This document shows positions 11,587 to 14,749 of a DNA stretch of 14,749 nt, piece by piece. The notes under the pieces were generated by a model that ran no database searches, was not told where the DNA came from, and saw only the letters and a list, made by a program, of their open reading frames with translations. The position numbers were made by a program, and so were the translations under genes. This DNA is from Flavobacteriaceae bacterium UBA3478. GTDB taxonomy: Bacteria; Bacteroidota; Bacteroidia; Flavobacteriales; Flavobacteriaceae. How positions within the stretch are numbered: the first letter of the stretch is position 1; every line of letters begins with the position of its first letter. Where the stretch lies: contig DFQX01000050.1 of assembly GCA_002381155.1 (NCBI GenBank), positions 1 to 14,749 of the forward strand, written 5' to 3'.

Positions 11587-13878
11587 CTACAGTTTTAGCG
11601 GCGAATCTACGCTCTCTTCATAAGACTTGTAGTATTCGGTAATCAGAAGTGTTACCGAGTTTAAGAAGTCTTTTGACTCGAGTAATAGACTAAAATATAG
11701 AGTAGTATTCTTTGGACTTGAATCCTCATTACGGATATCTGTAACGTGAGCATTGATTTTTGCCGTAATGTTATTTTCTAATTGATCTTTCTTATCAAGA
11801 ATTTCAGTAATATCCTCTGCACTGAAGTTTTTGATAGAATCTTCGGTATGAATGAAGAAGTCTCGCTCAAATTGTTCCTTGATTTCTCTGAGGTCACGAA
11901 GTTGGGTGTATCTAAGCTTGTTGTGATTATTGGCCACATGGTCATAACACATCTTTGAAATGTATTCTAGTGATTGGCTAATATTATTGAGTTGATTTAC
12001 TAACTGAATATAGAAAGCACTGGCTTTGACACTAGAATCTTCTAGGTTCTGAATGAAGTGAAAGACACTCGCTCGAACATCTTCAACCTCCTCAGATAAG
12101 GAGTTTACTTCTTTTCGACCTTGTTTTAGGACTTCAAAATCATGCTTACTTAACCCTTCAATATTGAGATTGATAATGCTCTTTGAGCGAAGAATTACGT
12201 TCTCAACATTTTTTGCGCTCTCGTTGATTACTCCTTTTACAGTAATGCTTTCAGCGCGTTTGATATCGAAGCTTTCGGCTTCTTCTTTCATTTTCTTATT
12301 GTAGGCCAGATAATTTCTGATAATAATTGCAGCAGCAGCTACTAAGAGAACAATGATTGCAGTTCCTCTGCCGAAATAAATAAGTGTTAGAATTACCGCA
12401 GAACTAGTTAAGGCGATGATAGCGGTGCCAAACCATCCGCCAATTACATTTAATACCCCAGCTACACGGTAAACGGCACTTTCTGCACCCCAAGCTCGGT
12501 CGGCAAGGGAGGTTCCCATAGCTACCATGAAGGTAACATAGGTGGTTGAAAGCGGCAATTTTAATGAGGTTGCTATGGAGATTAGGATTCCTGCTACCGC
12601 CATATTTACCGAAGCTCGAACCACATCAAAGGCAGGGGGTTGCTCGTTGTTTTTATAAACAACATTCTTGGTTACTGGTCGTTCAAATTGCTTGTTAATA
12701 CGATTTAATAAGGGTTGTGGCACGGCTCGAGTTACATACTGACCAAATTGAATTGTAATTCGCACCACCGATCTTGAGAGATAATTAGGTTTGAATCGCT
12801 CTCGGGCTTCACCTTCTCGAGAAAGGTTAATCTGTGTGTCTGCTACATAACGAGCTTTCTTAGAAAACCAAAGGGTTAGAATCATAATCATCCCAGAGGC
12901 TAGGAGAAAAGCGGTTGGTGCTTGCACTTTGGCGCTTAATACCTCCATGCTGAATTCACTTGGGAGCATTCCAGACATCTTCCACGCCTCAAACGATTGA
13001 TAAGCGGCAAGAGGGACACCTACAAAATTGACAAGGTCATTACCCGCAAAAGCTAGGGCAAGTGAAAAGGTTCCTGCTCCGATGATAAACTTGTACATAC
13101 TGAGCTTAGCAACAATTAAAGCAAGAGAAACCAAGAAGAGAAAGATGAAGGCAATAACAGCCACTAAAACGGTGTTAGTTTCAATAAACCCGATGAGGGA
13201 AAGTTCGCTAGTAAAGCTGTAGGTTCGTTCAGCGAAAGCAGTTCCTTTGATCCCCTTAATTAGAATAAAGTAGCTAATAGATGCTAGTGAAATTCCGCCA
13301 AATGAGGCGTTTGCGAATACTGATTGATTGCGAAAATTAAAGGTTAGCCATAGACGAGTTACCCATTGAACAAACGCTCCTATGTTGAATGCAATAAATA
13401 CAGATAAAAGGATTCCTGAAATGATTTGGAGCGCCTTTTCGTCGTTGATATACTGAAGAATCGTCGATAGTTCAGCTCCGCTTTTTACAATTTTGATGTA
13501 AGACATAGCCAGAGCTGCCCCTAGTAATTCAAATACGATTGAAACGGTCGTTGAGGTCGGAAGCCCTATGGTGTTAAAAAAATCAAGCAGTAAGATATCG
13601 GTGATCATTACTGCTAGAAATACAAACATAATTTCGTCGAAGTAGAAGAGCTCTGGGTTGAAAATTCCTTTTCTGGCCACTTCCATCATGCCACTAGAGA
13701 ATATGGCTCCAAAAGCGACCCCTACAGAGGCTACGATCATGATTGATCGAAACGAGATGACTTTCGATCCGATTGCAGAGTTTAAAAAGTTTACCGCGTC
13801 ATTACTTACCCCAACTACAAGGTCGGCGATAGCTAAGAAAGCTAGTGCAATCAGTACATACAAGAAAAAGTTCTCCAT
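11587..13878 (-). CDS. PiT-family inorganic phosphate transporter with PhoU-like C-terminal domain
   Basis: A 763-residue protein. The membrane part carries both inverted-repeat PiT signatures: VVGVSNDAVNFLNSAIGSKV near the N-terminus and LAFAGNDLVNFVGVPLAAY in the second half. The paired segments IGLPTSTTVS and LKLPLSTTYVTFMVAMGTSLADRAWG are also present. A final soluble stretch of about 200 residues is helical and charged (KRAESITVKGVI, NSLSEEVEDVRASVFHFIQN, LEYISKMCYDHV) and looks PhoU-like. Bacteroidota often carry such long PiT proteins. It should import phosphate or metal-phosphate with a cation across the inner membrane, with the tail possibly regulating it. A TTG at 13890 lies in the -7-like box GATATTTG (13888-13895), so the ATG at 13878 is the start. 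Confidence 0.9.
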   Translation of the reverse strand: MENFFLYVLIALAFLAIADLVVGVSNDAVNFLNSAIGSKVISFRSIMIVASVGVAFGAIFSSGMMEVARKGIFNPELFYFDEIMFVFLAVMITDILLLDFFNTIGLPTSTTVSIVFELLGAALAMSYIKIVKSGAELSTILQYINDEKALQIISGILLSVFIAFNIGAFVQWVTRLWLTFNFRNQSVFANASFGGISLASISYFILIKGIKGTAFAERTYSFTSELSLIGFIETNTVLVAVIAFIFLFLVSLALIVAKLSMYKFIIGAGTFSLALAFAGNDLVNFVGVPLAAYQSFEAWKMSGMLPSEFSMEVLSAKVQAPTAFLLASGMIMILTLWFSKKARYVADTQINLSREGEARERFKPNYLSRSVVRITIQFGQYVTRAVPQPLLNRINKQFERPVTKNVVYKNNEQPPAFDVVRASVNMAVAGILISIATSLKLPLSTTYVTFMVAMGTSLADRAWGAESAVYRVAGVLNVIGGWFGTAIIALTSSAVILTLIYFGRGTAIIVLLVAAAAIIIRNYLAYNKKMKEEAESFDIKRAESITVKGVINESAKNVENVILRSKSIINLNIEGLSKHDFEVLKQGRKEVNSLSEEVEDVRASVFHFIQNLEDSSVKASAFYIQLVNQLNNISQSLEYISKMCYDHVANNHNKLRYTQLRDLREIKEQFERDFFIHTEDSIKNFSAEDITEILDKKDQLENNITAKINAHVTDIRNEDSSPKNTTLYFSLLLESKDFLNSVTLLITEYYKSYEESVDSPLKL

Positions 13879-13887
13879 AAGTGGCAG

Positions 13888-13895
13888 CAAATATC
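13888..13895 (-). promoter_or_regulatory. candidate -7 box for the PiT gene
   Basis: Read on the minus strand the box is GATATTTG, seven of eight matches to TAnnTTTG, ending 10 bases before the ATG at 13878. Its final TTG would otherwise be taken as an upstream start codon. Confidence 0.35.
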
Positions 13896-13952
13896 GACAA
13901 ACCTAACCACAAAAGACAGAGCTAAGGTTTCAAAATGGTTAAATCAGATACC

Positions 13953-14651
13953 TTAAGTCAATAGATTTCCATTTTCATCCCATTCTGCCTTGTCATTTCG
14001 TCGACTGACATCGAGGAATTTCGGCATCCAACTTTCGTCATAGGACATGCCGTGTTTTTGAAGTACATGATCGGGCACTCCATTCCAGACATTGGGCTGA
14101 TTTCCTTGGTAGCCTAAGTCTTTGATACCCACTTCTGAGGTGTAGTAGCCAGTCAGTGTGAGATTGCGCATTAAATTGAAGAAGGAGGCTTGCTCTTTTA
14201 ATTCTTCGGACACCTCGTTCGGGTATGCAATGGGCTCTAGAAGAGCGTGTTGATTGGGCTCTTCAAGATTTAAAAAGTCACTTCCAAAGGCCTCTGTGGC
14301 ACGCTGATTCAAAGTCGCTAGACCATTTCTCAACGGGTCTTGAAAGGGAGGATAGTCTTTTGCCATAAACTCAATAAGCTCTGGGACTTCAGCTTTTTCA
14401 ATATCTCCGATTTCGTTTGCGGGCAGTATAAGATGGGCTAATCTTGTGATCATTGCCAGTTCTGCTTGTGTGAAAAACTGTTGAGCTAGAAGGCTATTGT
14501 CGTGATCAGTTTCAGCGGCAGTTCTACCATATTTATATTTCCAAAGGCTTTTCTCAACTTCTTCGGGGTTAGACCAATCACAGCCTGAAAGAAGTAGTCC
14601 TGAAGCGATTGAGCCTGCTGCTAAATATTTTAAACTTTCTCTGCGATTCAT
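13953..14651 (-). CDS. gluconate 2-dehydrogenase subunit 3-like Tat-exported lipoprotein
   Basis: A 232-residue protein. It begins MNRRESLKYLAAG, a twin-arginine type signal, and continues to LLLSGC with a lipobox Cys at 24, so it is probably exported folded by Tat and then lipidated. The body matches gluconate 2-dehydrogenase subunit 3: FTQAELAMITRLAHLILPANE, EVPELIEFMAKDY, PLRNGLATLNQRATEAFGSDF, SFFNLMRNLTLTGYYTSEVG and DLGYQGNQPNVWNGVPD. The subunit partners a FAD-dependent GMC dehydrogenase, helping its export and electron transfer. That partner's end lies 2 bases upstream (14654). A longer frame from 14705 would overlap that gene, so the ATG at 14651 is chosen. The sugar or alcohol oxidised cannot be told. 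Confidence 0.88.
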   Translation of the reverse strand: MNRRESLKYLAAGSIASGLLLSGCDWSNPEEVEKSLWKYKYGRTAAETDHDNSLLAQQFFTQAELAMITRLAHLILPANEIGDIEKAEVPELIEFMAKDYPPFQDPLRNGLATLNQRATEAFGSDFLNLEEPNQHALLEPIAYPNEVSEELKEQASFFNLMRNLTLTGYYTSEVGIKDLGYQGNQPNVWNGVPDHVLQKHGMSYDESWMPKFLDVSRRNDKAEWDENGNLLT

Positions 14652-14653
14652 AA

Positions 14654-14749
14654 TTAGAAGTTTTGCTGTTTGAATTGATCGACGATATAATCGGATGTTC
14701 TCCACGATAAGGCTAAGATGGTCCAGGTCGGATTTTTATCTGCCTGAGA
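14654..14749 (-). CDS. C-terminal end of a GMC-family oxidoreductase (partial)
   Basis: Only the last 31 codons are in the window, ending in TAA at 14654. They read NPTWTILALSWRTSDYIVDQ then FKQQNF. The N-P-T-x-T-I-x-A-L segment followed by R-x-x-D-x-I is the C-terminal signature of GMC oxidoreductases, where it lines the FAD and active site. Immediate downstream coupling (2-base gap) to the subunit-3 gene makes this the catalytic FAD subunit of a gluconate- or sugar-dehydrogenase type complex. The rest lies past the right edge. Confidence 0.75.
   Translation of the reverse strand, partial: SQADKNPTWTILALSWRTSDYIVDQFKQQNF

Noticed and set aside
13028..13906. Plus-strand frames opposite the PiT gene
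   Set aside because: They are antisense to conserved PiT signatures and have no promoter or family features.
1..14749. Mobile element, prophage, CRISPR array or defence island
   Set aside because: No transposase, integrase, terminal repeats, direct-repeat arrays or nuclease/toxin pairs were found; genes are typical chromosomal ones with even composition by eye.

Overview
The window reads as a stretch of chromosome from a Bacteroidota bacterium, most like a marine or aquatic flavobacterium-type lineage. The main reason is promoter grammar. Several genes are preceded by the Bacteroidota -7 element TAnnTTTG (855-862, 831-838, 3428-3435, 5557-5564, 6199-6206), and Shine-Dalgarno sites are not obvious. 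The gene content agrees: a CGC bacilliredoxin, a PiT transporter with a PhoU-like tail, a plug-only TonB-receptor-like protein, a gluconate-dehydrogenase-type subunit 3 next to a GMC oxidoreductase, and many small lipoproteins. Coding is dense, the base composition looks even, and I see no insertion sequence, prophage, CRISPR array, rRNA or tRNA.

Layout. 1-312 (-) is the N-terminal part of a PlsC-type acyltransferase, cut by the window edge. 382-798 (-) is a bacilliredoxin with its own terminator. Divergent from it, 868-2587 (+) is a tightly coupled three-gene operon (djlA co-chaperone, HupE/UreJ-like membrane protein, dCMP deaminase) in which each stop overlaps the next start as TAATG. 2618-3404 (-) holds marC and a 65-residue membrane protein. 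3452-3607 (-) is a 51-residue candidate gene. 3673-5535 (-) is an operon of DUF3050, DUF2237 and a DUF6503-like lipoprotein. 5570-6181 (-) is a SAM methyltransferase. 6259-6866 (-) is a glycine-zipper microprotein translationally coupled to a plug-only protein. 6950-7017 (+) is a promoter plus strong hairpin that may be a very short RNA. 7020-8436 (-) is a coupled operon: cysteine-rich lipoprotein, two-helix PH-like protein, Crp/Fnr regulator. 8464-9048 (+) is a small outer-membrane barrel protein, tail-overlapping 9020-10039 (-), a DUF3089 lipoprotein hydrolase. 10082-11521 (+) is a surface 5'-nucleotidase family lipoprotein that converges, across a bidirectional terminator, on 11587-13878 (-), a PiT phosphate transporter. 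13953-14749 (-) is a Tat-exported lipoprotein subunit and the end of its GMC oxidoreductase partner.

Functional themes. Most genes are housekeeping or cell-envelope functions. The 5'-nucleotidase (Pi release outside) and the PiT transporter (Pi uptake) form a plausible phosphate-scavenging pair. The least understood units are the DUF3050-DUF2237-lipoprotein operon, the lipoprotein-PH-Crp operon, and the glycine-zipper plus plug pair. No complete novel defence or mobile system is visible; the best leads are those three operons, the short-RNA candidate, and a cluster of promoters that sit so close to ATG that the mRNAs should be leaderless.
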